In this document: positions 45,188 through 54,721 of the stretch, in pieces
Layout of the letters: each line of letters starts with the position of its first letter
Numbering within the stretch: the first letter of the stretch is position 1
Source of the DNA: RHLJ01 sp965222205
GTDB lineage: Bacteria > Bacteroidota > Rhodothermia > Balneolales > Balneolaceae
DNA: 64,000 nt
NCBI GenBank assembly: GCA_965222205.1
Contig: OZ244932.1
Coordinates: forward strand, 1,984,001 to 2,048,000
Direction of reading: 5' to 3'
Notes under the pieces: generated by a model
Told to the model about the DNA's origin: nothing
Database searches by the model: none
The model's input: only the letters and a program-made list of their open reading frames with translations
Position numbers and translations under genes: made by a program

Positions 45188-46312
45188 TCAAAACATGGAA
45201 TCTGTTAAAATCTTGTTTACTACATTAACATCAAACTTTTCTTCCGCCAGCTTCCTACTACTTTCACCCATTGATTTAATCAAGTCTGGATTAGTAATAA
45301 ATTTTTCCATCGACTCTGCTAAAGATTTTACATCTCGAGGAGGAACCATAAATCCATTTACACCATCAATGACGGTTTCCCTGCAACCGGGCACGTCTGT
45401 TGTAATTACCGCTCTTCCTATAGCCATAGCTTCCTGTGTACTCCTTGGAACTCCTTCTCTGTAAGAGGGTAACACATACACACTGGTATTTTTGTAATAA
45501 TCCTTAATATTTGAAACTCTACCTGGGCACTCAATTATTGATTCATTTTTCCATTGCTGAAGCTGATTCATTGAAACAGCACTTGGATTATCATCAACAG
45601 CACCTAGTAAAAGAAATTTCACCTCCGGATATTTTTCTTTTATGAGTTTTGCAGCTTCAACATATTCAATAATTCCTTTCTCTTTTAGTAACCTTGCTGC
45701 CAGGGTAAAAGTTATAGGTTCTGTATGTGTATGTGCTTTTTCCCACTCATTCAAGTTTACACCAATACCTCCAATTACTTTTGATTTTCCAGATTGAATT
45801 AAGCCATACTCTTTAAATTCCTTTTCATCATCATCATTTAGGAAAAATACTTTATCTGCTTTACTCAATGCGGTTTTATATAATCGTTTCATAATAAACC
45901 TGGCAATTATTCTCTTTATCGAGAAGCTTCCACTTTCAGTAAATGCAAATCCCAGCCCCTCTATTAAGGCAAAGCGATTTTTTATACTCAAAAAAGATGA
46001 AGCAATTAAACCATAGATAACCGGTTTTGGATTATAGCAAAATATCGTATCCGGGTTTAGCTGTTTGAGCTTTTTATGAAGTAAATAAATAGTCTTAGTA
46101 TCTGAAACAGGATTCATTCCAGTTCGGTCTAAGGTATAGTCAACAGGGATTGCACCAAGTCTTTTTACGTCTTCTTTGTTTTCAGTGGTGTAATCTGGAG
46201 AAAGAACATAAACTTGATGCCCATTTTCTATAAGTTTTGATATTAGCTCTCCCCGAAATGCGACAATTGTTTGAGTAAATGGAGATATAAAAACGAATTT
46301 ATTTTTTTGCAT
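45188..46312 (-). CDS. GT4-family glycosyltransferase (PglA-like)
   Basis: A 374-residue GT-B enzyme. The N-terminal half holds GELISKLIENGHQVYVLSP and FCYNPKPVIYG, typical of the PglA/WbaZ-like branch. The C-terminal nucleotide-binding motif is SYREGVPRSTQEAMAIG, where E-x7-E appears as EGVPRSTQE. It adds a HexNAc or other sugar to the lipid-linked starter in the cytosol. Its stop lies over the alternative start of the formyltransferase. The donor sugar is unknown. Confidence 0.85.
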   Translation of the reverse strand: MQKNKFVFISPFTQTIVAFRGELISKLIENGHQVYVLSPDYTTENKEDVKRLGAIPVDYTLDRTGMNPVSDTKTIYLLHKKLKQLNPDTIFCYNPKPVIYGLIASSFLSIKNRFALIEGLGFAFTESGSFSIKRIIARFIMKRLYKTALSKADKVFFLNDDDEKEFKEYGLIQSGKSKVIGGIGVNLNEWEKAHTHTEPITFTLAARLLKEKGIIEYVEAAKLIKEKYPEVKFLLLGAVDDNPSAVSMNQLQQWKNESIIECPGRVSNIKDYYKNTSVYVLPSYREGVPRSTQEAMAIGRAVITTDVPGCRETVIDGVNGFMVPPRDVKSLAESMEKFITNPDLIKSMGESSRKLAEEKFDVNVVNKILTDSMF

Positions 46313-46318
46313 TATTAT

Positions 46319-47428
46319 TTATTTCGTAAGATATATTTTAGTGTATAATTTTTCCCATTTGTCAACAACTGATTCCAGAGCATAATTATTTAATATATGC
46401 TTCCTTCCATACTCACCCATTTTTTTTCTGTTTAATTTTGGCAAATCCATCATTTTTATCATTTTATTTCCCAAATCATTCGAATTTTTAGGGGCAACTA
46501 AAAAACCAGACTTTTCATCTACCACAGCATCTGGAATCCCTCCTACTTTTGTTGCAACTATTGGCAAAGAACATGCCGATGCCTCCAACAATACCATGGG
46601 TGTTCCTTCCCACTCTGATGACATTAAAAAACCGTCCACTTGATTAAGCAGATCAGGAATATCATTTCTTATGCCTAAAAATGTCACCTTAGATATAAGA
46701 TCATAATGTTGAATATACCGTTTCAAATCTTTTTCTAAAGGACCTTGACCTACAATATATAAGTGACACTCTCTTTGCCTATCAGCTATTTTAAGAGCCT
46801 GAAACATATTCTTATAATCTTTCGGAGTATCTAATCGACCAACAGCCAGCCATTTAAATTCATCACTTTCTACAGCAAATAGTTTCTGGTTAGCTGATAA
46901 TTTTTTCTTTTTGAAATGCTTAACATCTATGCCATTTGGAATAAATTTAATCTTACCCTGTGGAACAGCTTTAACTCTAACATATCTATTTACCCCAGCT
47001 TCACTTACTTGTGTAGTCAAATCACAAAAAACATCCGTTATTCTGTAAAGAAACTCCCGAAATTTCCCTCCTTCATCGATACTATGAGCAGTGCTAATTA
47101 CAACAGGTACGTTTGTAAAGATATTGGCTAGCCTTGATAAAATATTAGCGTGTACCATATGCCCATGCATTACAGAGGGGTTAAATTCGTTAATAATCCT
47201 AACGAGCTTAAACAGAGCTCTTGGATCTGGTATTTTTCTTTTCATATCTAACGATTCAACAGCTATGTCACTTTTAGTAAGCTCTACATCAAATGCTTTT
47301 GGAGGTAACATAGACACAACATTTACCTTCCAATCTCTCTCCTTAAATTTTTTTGCTAGTTGTACCAATTGCATTTCTGCACCACCAAAATCTAACCCGG
47401 TAGTGACTAAAAGTAACTTTCTGTTCAT
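46319..47428 (-). CDS. GT4-family glycosyltransferase
   Basis: The ATG at 47428 gives 369 residues and overlaps the Wzy stop as ATGA; the longer GTG start at 47440 is less likely. Typical GT-B features are GLDFGGAEMQLVQLAKKF at the acceptor site, WLAVGRLDTPKDY, and SSEWEGTPMVLLEASAC with the E-x7-E donor motif. It extends the capsule repeat unit; linkage and donor cannot be told. Confidence 0.87.
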   Translation of the reverse strand: MNRKLLLVTTGLDFGGAEMQLVQLAKKFKERDWKVNVVSMLPPKAFDVELTKSDIAVESLDMKRKIPDPRALFKLVRIINEFNPSVMHGHMVHANILSRLANIFTNVPVVISTAHSIDEGGKFREFLYRITDVFCDLTTQVSEAGVNRYVRVKAVPQGKIKFIPNGIDVKHFKKKKLSANQKLFAVESDEFKWLAVGRLDTPKDYKNMFQALKIADRQRECHLYIVGQGPLEKDLKRYIQHYDLISKVTFLGIRNDIPDLLNQVDGFLMSSEWEGTPMVLLEASACSLPIVATKVGGIPDAVVDEKSGFLVAPKNSNDLGNKMIKMMDLPKLNRKKMGEYGRKHILNNYALESVVDKWEKLYTKIYLTK

Positions 47429-48780
47429 TCCATCTTCCACTTAATTCTATACCTTAAAAAGAAATGCAGCGATATTACTCCAATTATTATGTGAAAATTA
47501 CGCACGATAATATTAGATGGATCTCCATATAAAACTGACAACAAAGCAACGTTTAAAATTAAATATGCATATATAACAAAATTTATCTTGTGGGGGATTT
47601 CATAGATTATATAATTGGAAATGCTCTTTAATACTGGTGGAATAGCTAAACCCAATAACACTACACCTGGAACCCCAATTTGGACTATTGATAGCGTCAA
47701 AATATCAACTGGTATTGCTCCTGTAACCCCGGCTTCACCTTTTTTTGCGCCCATAATTAGTTCCGTGTTTACATGAGAGGCAGTATCAAATCCTAATAGG
47801 ATGTTCCATATTGACTGAGGCAAAATGTAAAATGGAATTTGTAGTATATCTTTGAACCACCTTATAACATCAAAATCCAATGCAACCAAGAAAGAAGCAA
47901 GCGGAAAAGATAATTCAGCTACAAATAAACTTAAAACTTCTTCCCCAAAGTGACCTCTATCCATTAGCTTTGTTATTAAAATAACCAAAACAATAAACAG
48001 CGGAAGGAACTTAAAAGACTTTAAAATTACAGCAGTTCTATTCTTGTACTTAATAAGTAAATGAGCTAGTGGAAAAGTCAGTAAATATACAATGAAGCCA
48101 ATTCGTCCCAACCAGGAATACAAAACATATATTGATAAGATAAACGATAGAAAAAAACCGATTCTTATTATTTTTTGTCTTTCTTTTTTAAAACCCAACT
48201 TTAACAGCCCATAAAACAAGAATGAGGAGAAGAAAAGAAATCCTCCGAATCTAATTAAAAAGGAAAATGGATTATATGGCAGACTTTCAAATATACCTGA
48301 TCTTATAAGAGTAGATGCTTCCAATAACCCCAAAAAGCCACCATAGGCCCTCGCATATAACCAATAAGAAAAGAATCCTAATACTAAAAAAAACCATGCT
48401 AACTGATGGACTCTATGATAAGCTTTTGGTGTAGAAAAGTGATTTCTTTTAGATTTTGTTGACCATCTTTTTGAATCAGCAATTTTTGCTCCCACAAATA
48501 GCGATACTACAAATATTGTTGCGACTAAAACATATATCCAAAGTAAATGTGACTTCTGAGATATTATTTGAAACCAAAACCCTTCATTCAATCCTGAATA
48601 TGTACCCCAGACTACAAAAGAAACAGCCCCGCCAAGAAACGTACCTGCAAAAATATTAAACCAGTCAATGAGATCTATACTTCTTCTTTTTGAAATCCGC
48701 AAATACACCAAGTAAAAACTAAGTATAGAAACTAAAATTCCTCCAATAATTACCCATTGTATATAATTTGAGTGTCCCAT
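47425..48780 (-). CDS. wzy: Oligosaccharide repeat-unit polymerase (Wzy-like)
   Basis: A 451-residue membrane protein with about 11-12 helices and a large hydrophilic loop around residues 300-365 containing LGFDTASHVNTELIMGAKKGEAG. This is the pattern of O-antigen polymerases, and the conserved loop likely includes the active site. It joins repeat units in the periplasm at the reducing end. It lies between two GT4 genes, overlapping the upstream one by TAATG. Wzy sequences diverge widely, so the call rests on topology and context. Confidence 0.8.
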   Translation of the reverse strand: MGHSNYIQWVIIGGILVSILSFYLVYLRISKRRSIDLIDWFNIFAGTFLGGAVSFVVWGTYSGLNEGFWFQIISQKSHLLWIYVLVATIFVVSLFVGAKIADSKRWSTKSKRNHFSTPKAYHRVHQLAWFFLVLGFFSYWLYARAYGGFLGLLEASTLIRSGIFESLPYNPFSFLIRFGGFLFFSSFLFYGLLKLGFKKERQKIIRIGFFLSFILSIYVLYSWLGRIGFIVYLLTFPLAHLLIKYKNRTAVILKSFKFLPLFIVLVILITKLMDRGHFGEEVLSLFVAELSFPLASFLVALDFDVIRWFKDILQIPFYILPQSIWNILLGFDTASHVNTELIMGAKKGEAGVTGAIPVDILTLSIVQIGVPGVVLLGLAIPPVLKSISNYIIYEIPHKINFVIYAYLILNVALLSVLYGDPSNIIVRNFHIIIGVISLHFFLRYRIKWKME

Positions 48781-49874
48781 TAGTTAATCAATAACTTGAG
48801 ATATTCCTTTGTAACAAAACTTGACTTGAATTTTTTTTGATGCTCATCACTTTTAGTCAGGTCCATATCAGATCTTAAATGCCCAACTATTGCGTTCGCT
48901 AATTCTTCACTGTTTCCAACCTCAACAATGGTTCCGAATTTTCCTCCTGCAAGAATTTCTTGTGGACCACTAGGGCAATCGGTTGAAATAACAGGCGTAT
49001 CACAAGCCAATGCTTCAATTAATACTGTAGGTAACCCTTCAAAATTTGAAGATAAAACATAAAGGTTTGCGTTTCTCATATACTTATATGGATTGCTCAC
49101 AAACCCATAAAGTAAAATATCCTCTCCAAGATTTTTATTTTTTATCAAGTTTTGAAGTTCATGTCTCTGTTCTCCTTCACCAAAGATTATTAATTTTGCT
49201 TTAATTTCTTTACGTACAAGTTCAAATGCTTTAATTAATACATCAAATCCTTTTTGTTTATTTAAACGTCCTACCCCAATTACTACTGGTACATTACTAT
49301 TAAACCACTCATGGTCTACCGATTCTTTAGATTTTTCAATTAGTTCATCAGTAATAACAGGATTATATATAGTAGTTATTTTAGCTCTGGCAATTGAAGC
49401 ATAATCCACTAAATCATCCGCCACACCATTTGAAACCGCAACAATCTCATCTGCATATGGATAGAAAATCTTCATCAATAGCTTTGTTATTGAACTAATA
49501 GGACCTCTGTTATTTGAAGCGGCAATAGACCGGTTATTATGTTCGGTGATTACCACTTTAGTTTCTGATCTGGCAATAAACTTTGCAATAATGGCAATTA
49601 CATTAACATAATTCATTGCTACCAATAAGGACATTGGCTTTGCACTTTTCAAATAGCGAATCAGGCTTGGCACCATCTTTATTACCCTGCCCCCTTCCAA
49701 CTCAATAATTCTTACTTCATTTGGGATTTCATTTACATAGGACCCTTCCTTATCCAATAATAGCAGGTCTACATTAACCCCCTCTCTAACAAAGCCTTTT
49801 ATTAGGTTTAAAAATACCCGCTCAGCACCACCGCCAGCCATAGTTGGAATTAGTACAGCAATTCTATCATTCAT
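48780..49874 (-). CDS. GT4-family glycosyltransferase
   Basis: A 364-residue GT-B enzyme with IPTMAGGGAERVFLNLIKGF at the N-terminus, VGRLNKQKGFDVLIKAF, and SSNFEGLPTVLIEALAC as the donor-site motif. It resembles capsule GTs of the TuaC/EpsF branch. It overlaps the flippase gene by 8 nt and the Wzy gene by one base, so the three are translationally coupled. Specificity is unknown. Confidence 0.88.
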   Translation of the reverse strand: MNDRIAVLIPTMAGGGAERVFLNLIKGFVREGVNVDLLLLDKEGSYVNEIPNEVRIIELEGGRVIKMVPSLIRYLKSAKPMSLLVAMNYVNVIAIIAKFIARSETKVVITEHNNRSIAASNNRGPISSITKLLMKIFYPYADEIVAVSNGVADDLVDYASIARAKITTIYNPVITDELIEKSKESVDHEWFNSNVPVVIGVGRLNKQKGFDVLIKAFELVRKEIKAKLIIFGEGEQRHELQNLIKNKNLGEDILLYGFVSNPYKYMRNANLYVLSSNFEGLPTVLIEALACDTPVISTDCPSGPQEILAGGKFGTIVEVGNSEELANAIVGHLRSDMDLTKSDEHQKKFKSSFVTKEYLKLLIN

Positions 49875-51303
49875 TAGATCTTATATTCTTTAAGTAATTA
49901 AATACAATTATTTGGCTATTACCCGTATTTAATAGCAATAAGAGTAAACCATAAACAATCATATATAATGGAATTAAATATAGTAAAGAATAAACTTGTG
50001 CAGGTTCCGAAAAGAGCCACATGATTCCGGCAAATACAGCGCCAGAAAATCCAATTTTCAGAAACTCCATGTAAGGAACAGGAAGCTTAAAAACCTTGTT
50101 TCCAACCCAAATACTGAGAACTATACCAACTATATAGGATATAAGTGTTGCGTAAGCAGAACCAAGTATTCCAAATTGTGGAATCAATACAATATTTAAA
50201 ATTAAATTAATGGCTGAAGAAACCCCAACAATCCAGATCTGTTTGCTTGTCTTTTTTGATAAATGAAAGGCCATATCAAAATAATAAGCTTTCATTCCTG
50301 CAAATAATGCAACGACTGAGATTATTGGCAAGATCAAAATACTTCCTTCACGAAAGTCACTTCCCATAAAAATATTACTGATATTAGGTGCCAAAATAAT
50401 AAACAGTATTGCTGCAGGTAAAGATACAGCAAAAAGTAATGTGGCATTTTCAGCTACCTGCTTCTTAGCAGCATTTTCGCCCCTTTCCTCCAGAGCTTTA
50501 ATAGCAAGTGGATTTGCTGCTAAACTAATTACCACCATTAGCAGAGTAATAGTTTGGCGTGTTATATCATACCCAGCAGAGTAAATTCCAGCGGCAGACT
50601 CATCGATCATGCCGGCTATTAATAACCTATCTGCGGTACTATTAATGTAACTAAGAGCAAATGTTGCAGTTAATGGAATTGCATATTTTAGAATTTCCGG
50701 AAATATTTCCTTATCAATTTTTGGTTTAATTTTCTTCCATTCGTTATAACCAAAAACCAAAGATGATACTAGCATTGCAATCAGAATGCCTGCCAATGGA
50801 GCAATGGCCCCTAATCCGATAAATAGTATGAATACAACACCCAGAAGCAAACCCAAAGTAGCTTTTAAACCTGACATTAACCCATATTTCATGGGTTTTA
50901 ACCTTGCTCTTGGAAATTCAAGATTTATTTCAAACCATCCCTGTATCATCAATAAAGCAACTCCCACAGGAATCAATTTGTACCATATAGGATCCTGCCA
51001 ATTAACTAGGAACAATATCAAACAAATTCCTACGGAAATAGAGCTAACAACTAAATATCCAAACAATATGGTCGATTTAAAACCACCAGGATTAGAAATA
51101 TACTTTGGCAAAAAACGAACAACGGAGAGCCTTATCCACTGAAACAATATCATGTTTAGTAACCCTACTCCCGCCATTACTAAGGCATAATATCCATACT
51201 CCTCCGTAGTGAGTAATCTGGTATAAATGGCAATAGATAAGAATGTTATTAGACCGGGTACCCCCCTAGCTAATAAATAAGATGCGCTATGACGTATAAG
51301 CAA
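49867..51303 (-). CDS. wzx: Polysaccharide flippase (Wzx-like, MOP superfamily)
   Basis: A 478-residue protein with about 14 helices, starting at TTG 51303 (AGGGA upstream; no ATG precedes the first helix). The N-terminal SASYLLARGVPGLITFLSIAIY and TRLLTTEEYGYYAL are hallmarks of Wzx-type flippases. It moves lipid-linked repeat units across the inner membrane for Wzy to polymerise. It is followed by the overlapping GT4 gene and preceded 20 nt upstream by the TagF-like gene. Confidence 0.92.
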   Translation of the reverse strand: MLIRHSASYLLARGVPGLITFLSIAIYTRLLTTEEYGYYALVMAGVGLLNMILFQWIRLSVVRFLPKYISNPGGFKSTILFGYLVVSSISVGICLILFLVNWQDPIWYKLIPVGVALLMIQGWFEINLEFPRARLKPMKYGLMSGLKATLGLLLGVVFILFIGLGAIAPLAGILIAMLVSSLVFGYNEWKKIKPKIDKEIFPEILKYAIPLTATFALSYINSTADRLLIAGMIDESAAGIYSAGYDITRQTITLLMVVISLAANPLAIKALEERGENAAKKQVAENATLLFAVSLPAAILFIILAPNISNIFMGSDFREGSILILPIISVVALFAGMKAYYFDMAFHLSKKTSKQIWIVGVSSAINLILNIVLIPQFGILGSAYATLISYIVGIVLSIWVGNKVFKLPVPYMEFLKIGFSGAVFAGIMWLFSEPAQVYSLLYLIPLYMIVYGLLLLLLNTGNSQIIVFNYLKNIRSNE

Positions 51304-51323
51304 TTTTCCCTGTTTTTAGAATG

Positions 51324-52532
51324 CTATCTGTGGATCTTACTTTGTATTTCATCCCATACTCTTTTACTAGAATTAGCATCAGAGTATGCTAACAAAATAT
51401 TTTTAATTCTCTCCCTAAAAGCTTGATGACTATCATTCTCTTTAGAAATATTTTCTATTTCTTCAGTGAGTTCACTTAAACTTTTCACAAATGGTCCAGG
51501 AGTCCATTCTTTATAAGGAGTAAGTAACATTGGGCGGGAGTTTTCATATTTTTCTAAATCGGCATTAACAAATATAATGGGTTTATTTAGAGCCAAATAT
51601 TCAAAGTAAACAGATGAGTAGTCTGTAATTAAACAATCAGTAGAGCCTAATAAACTATACAGTGATAAATCCTCCATCTGATCGGCCTGTACAATATTAA
51701 CCCTCTTATTTACTATTTTTTCAGATAACTTTGGTATTAGGTTAAACTCAAAAGGATGTAGTTTTATAAGGAAAGCTGCATTTTGACTTTCAAGCATTGC
51801 ATTAAATTCAGACAGGTCATCATTTAAGAATGCTTCTATCATTGATTCCCCTTCTTTAAGGTTTCCTTCCTCATTTTTTCTATGAGTTGGCATAAAAATA
51901 AATAGCTTTTTATATGAAACCTCAGGAAACCATTTGTCTCTTACTTGACTGTGGTTCGGTTTAAAAAGATCGTCCATTCGGGGTAAACCAGTAATTTTCA
52001 CTTTATCACCTTCAAGATGATAACATGAGGCTAGCATGGTTTTACAAGTTCCAGATGTTGCTGCCATTAAATTTATTGACTTTCTATTATACTCCATTGT
52101 AGAAAGTCTCTTCTTGCGATCCCTTGTATTAAGATGAGTACGGGGCTTCATATACCCCATAGTTTTAAAATATATTCCATGCCCCAGGCTTACAAATATT
52201 TGCTTATCAGAACTTGAAAAAGGTGCTAATTGGTTATGTGAAGTAATTACAACTTTGGCTCTAAAATATGTCCATGCACCTTTTAAAGATTTAGAATAGA
52301 CGAAATATTTTTTGCTTTGAAATTTTTGGTAGTAACTTTTATCTCTGATCAGCCATTTTAAATCGTATCCTTCAACCGAGTCAACATTTTCAGTTACCCA
52401 ATCATATAGTGCTTTAGGATTATCCTTAAAATCAGGGTCACTTATGAATACATAGAGATTCTTTTTTTTTGGAACTATGTGATTAAGAAACCTGAATACC
52501 AGAATAATTATATGTCTCATTAAATTATTCAT
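51324..52532 (-). CDS. CDP-glycerol:glycerophosphotransferase-family enzyme (TagB/TagF-like)
   Basis: A 402-residue GT-B-like protein of the teichoic-acid polymerase family. Recognisable are SLGHGIYFKTMGYMKP (active-site His region), MPTHRKNEEG and the CDP-binding TDYSSVYFEYLALNKPIIF. Family members transfer a phospho-alcohol from a CDP donor to a sugar. Immediately upstream lies the LicC-like cytidylyltransferase (15-nt gap), and the phosphoramidate-type enzymes follow beyond it. So the donor could be CDP-glycerol or, as I infer, a CDP-phosphoramidate. No tagD-like CDP-glycerol synthase is in the window, which favours a non-glycerol donor but does not prove it. Confidence 0.8.
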   Translation of the reverse strand: MNNLMRHIIILVFRFLNHIVPKKKNLYVFISDPDFKDNPKALYDWVTENVDSVEGYDLKWLIRDKSYYQKFQSKKYFVYSKSLKGAWTYFRAKVVITSHNQLAPFSSSDKQIFVSLGHGIYFKTMGYMKPRTHLNTRDRKKRLSTMEYNRKSINLMAATSGTCKTMLASCYHLEGDKVKITGLPRMDDLFKPNHSQVRDKWFPEVSYKKLFIFMPTHRKNEEGNLKEGESMIEAFLNDDLSEFNAMLESQNAAFLIKLHPFEFNLIPKLSEKIVNKRVNIVQADQMEDLSLYSLLGSTDCLITDYSSVYFEYLALNKPIIFVNADLEKYENSRPMLLTPYKEWTPGPFVKSLSELTEEIENISKENDSHQAFRERIKNILLAYSDANSSKRVWDEIQSKIHR

Positions 52533-52547
52533 TAAAATACCTCAGGA

Positions 52548-53312
52548 TTAAAAAGACACATTTTTTTCAGCTACATCAAGATCTTCAGGGTCATCAACTT
52601 CAAACCACCCACGATGTATAGAATTAAAAAACAGTTCTCCATTTTTTGCAAAAAGATTCATCAGGTCAGTCATATACGCATTTTTTAAATCTCGGCCACT
52701 TCCCCAGGCGTTACTACTGCATTCATCATCATCCTTACAGCTATGATATTCCTTTTTGATTCTTTCTACTCCTTTTGGAGAAAGTTTTATCATTCCAATA
52801 AACTGGCCTTCAATTTCATCAACATTCTTTGCTTTTTTACCTAAAGATTGAACGGTTTCATTTTCACCCTTCTTGAAAGTTTCTGCATCAGATAGTGGGT
52901 CATCACATCTGGATTCCCAATATTCTTGCCAGTCTTCATCTGAAGCTATAACAATATCCCTTTCATCTTCAATGAGCTTCTTCAAGACCTCTTTAGAATA
53001 GATAATATCGCCATATGTGATAATTACGTTACCTTTTATATACTCTTCTGCACAGAAAAGACTATATATCATGTTTGTAGAAGCATAATCCTCATTGAAC
53101 ACTTTCTTTATTCTTGAATCATTTATTTTACTCTCCTTATAACCCGTAACGACAATGATATTTTCGATACCAACAGATTGCAGAGTGTCAAGTTGCCAAT
53201 TTAACATGGGTTTGCTATTCACTTCTACCATGCATTTCGGAATTTCATCCGTTATAGGTCTTAATCTTGTTCCTTGGCCAGCAGCTAATATTATTGCAGT
53301 TGTATTATTCAT
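52548..53312 (-). CDS. LicC-like cytidylyltransferase, CTP:phosphoglutamine cytidylyltransferase candidate (Cj1416-like)
   Basis: A 254-residue nucleotidyltransferase with AAGQGTRLRPITDEIPK at residues 10-26 (nucleotide loop, R18 and K26), VTYGDIIYS-like metal-binding Asp (ITYGDIIY), and the C-terminal WFEVDDPEDLDVAE. This is the LicC/phosphocholine cytidylyltransferase branch. C. jejuni Cj1416 belongs to this branch and couples N-phospho-glutamine with CTP. Two of the other Cj1416-pathway proteins are encoded just upstream, which supports the same job here. Phosphocholine is an alternative substrate, but no choline kinase or choline transporter is present. Confidence 0.75.
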   Translation of the reverse strand: MNNTTAIILAAGQGTRLRPITDEIPKCMVEVNSKPMLNWQLDTLQSVGIENIIVVTGYKESKINDSRIKKVFNEDYASTNMIYSLFCAEEYIKGNVIITYGDIIYSKEVLKKLIEDERDIVIASDEDWQEYWESRCDDPLSDAETFKKGENETVQSLGKKAKNVDEIEGQFIGMIKLSPKGVERIKKEYHSCKDDDECSSNAWGSGRDLKNAYMTDLMNLFAKNGELFFNSIHRGWFEVDDPEDLDVAEKNVSF

Positions 53313-53320
53313 ATTTACTT

Positions 53321-54721
53321 TTATTTCAAAATTATAACTTTCGAAGTTGCTAATAAAGATTTGCCTTTCATCTGTATCAAATAGATACCTGAAGAAATAT
53401 TAGTTAACTGAGATCGAATAATATGGTAGCCATTCGAGTAAAATCCAGAAACAACTTCTTTAACTTTTTTTCCCAATATATCATAAACGATTATTTCAAT
53501 ATAGGTATCCTCTTGCAGATAAATTTCAATATTTAACTCTTTGGCAGGGCTATTGTAAGATGAAGAGATAAAATATTTATTTTTCTCTTGGTAAAGACTC
53601 AAATAGTTCTCTTCACTTTTAAAAAAAATCGGAGAAGACCAAGCCAATTCACCATCTTTTTGAATAACTTTTAAATAATAATAAGTGTCTTTTTCAATCC
53701 AGTTAATATCTTCATAAAAAATAGATAAGCTATCTGATCCGTTGCCTGTTGTTTCATAAATAATTTCTGAGTTTTTAATAATCTGAATTCTACTTAATTC
53801 ATCAGAGCCTTTCACCATAATTTTAAACTCAGGTGGAGTAAGTGGAAGCTGATCCGTTGAGTAAAACTCAGCGTTGCCCATATTCAATTCTTCTGTACTA
53901 AAATTCAACATAATTTTAGCTCCTGTCGTAGCATAGACCCTTCTATTTTTAATAGCTTCAAAAAGATTTTTTCTTGTTAATGAATCAGATATTACAGCAG
54001 TAACTCCTCCCTGACCAGGCCTGCAATCATGTGAATCACTACTACCTATTGCACCGAAGGTATGGCCTTTTAATAAAGCATCTCTTACTGAATTACCTTT
54101 AATCTGTAAAGGATGTGGATTTGGGTTCCCAAAGTATTCAAATCTGTTTGAATTAAGACCTACAAATTCTATACCTATCTGCACATCATTTCTTACTAAG
54201 TCTAAATTAGCATGGAAATTATTACCGTCCGGATGAGCCACGATCATAATTCCTCCTTCTGCTAATACCAATGATGTGATTTTTTCAATTTTGTCAGAAA
54301 AAGAAGATTGGAAATTAAATCTCCTCCCCTCATCATCCGGATATATTACTACCCTATGACCACCAGTTTCGCCACCATATGCCGTCCACTCATATCCAAC
54401 AAAGGAAATAAAATTACCCGGTTCATTGCTAGTATTTGCCCTTAGTTTTGACTCTTCCCAGTCGCTTACTGAAGAATAACTATCATGATCTGATACAACG
54501 ATAAAATCTAAGTCACTTTCATTTTTAGCAAATTGGTATAGCTGTTCTATTGAACATTCTGAATCAAAGGATAATCCAGAATGAGTATGCAAGTCACCCC
54601 AATATACTTTTTGATTAAGACTTTCATTTGTCGGGTAATTATTTTGTGAATATACTCCTGTAGCACATACAAGATTAAAAAATAACAGACCTGAAAGACT
54701 TTTTATTTTGAGTTTAGACAC
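53321..54721 (-). CDS. Exported PHP-domain metallohydrolase (CehA/McbA type) with T9SS C-terminal domain
   Basis: A 466-residue protein from GTG 54721. A signal peptide (GLLFFNLVCATGVYSQ) precedes a PHP fold with metal ligands WGDLHTHSG, VVSDHDSYS, VAHPDGNN and GSSDSHDCR, all intact. A beta domain follows (about 285-385). The last 75 residues (NIEIYLQEDTYIEIIVYD, then YHIIRSQLTNISSGIYLIQM) are a type A sorting domain of the type IX secretion system, so the enzyme should reach the cell surface. PHP enzymes cleave phosphoesters and related bonds. It overlaps the amidase gene by 19 nt inside the proposed phosphoramidate operon, hinting that it acts on the surface modification. Confidence 0.85.
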   Translation of the reverse strand: MSKLKIKSLSGLLFFNLVCATGVYSQNNYPTNESLNQKVYWGDLHTHSGLSFDSECSIEQLYQFAKNESDLDFIVVSDHDSYSSVSDWEESKLRANTSNEPGNFISFVGYEWTAYGGETGGHRVVIYPDDEGRRFNFQSSFSDKIEKITSLVLAEGGIMIVAHPDGNNFHANLDLVRNDVQIGIEFVGLNSNRFEYFGNPNPHPLQIKGNSVRDALLKGHTFGAIGSSDSHDCRPGQGGVTAVISDSLTRKNLFEAIKNRRVYATTGAKIMLNFSTEELNMGNAEFYSTDQLPLTPPEFKIMVKGSDELSRIQIIKNSEIIYETTGNGSDSLSIFYEDINWIEKDTYYYLKVIQKDGELAWSSPIFFKSEENYLSLYQEKNKYFISSSYNSPAKELNIEIYLQEDTYIEIIVYDILGKKVKEVVSGFYSNGYHIIRSQLTNISSGIYLIQMKGKSLLATSKVIILK

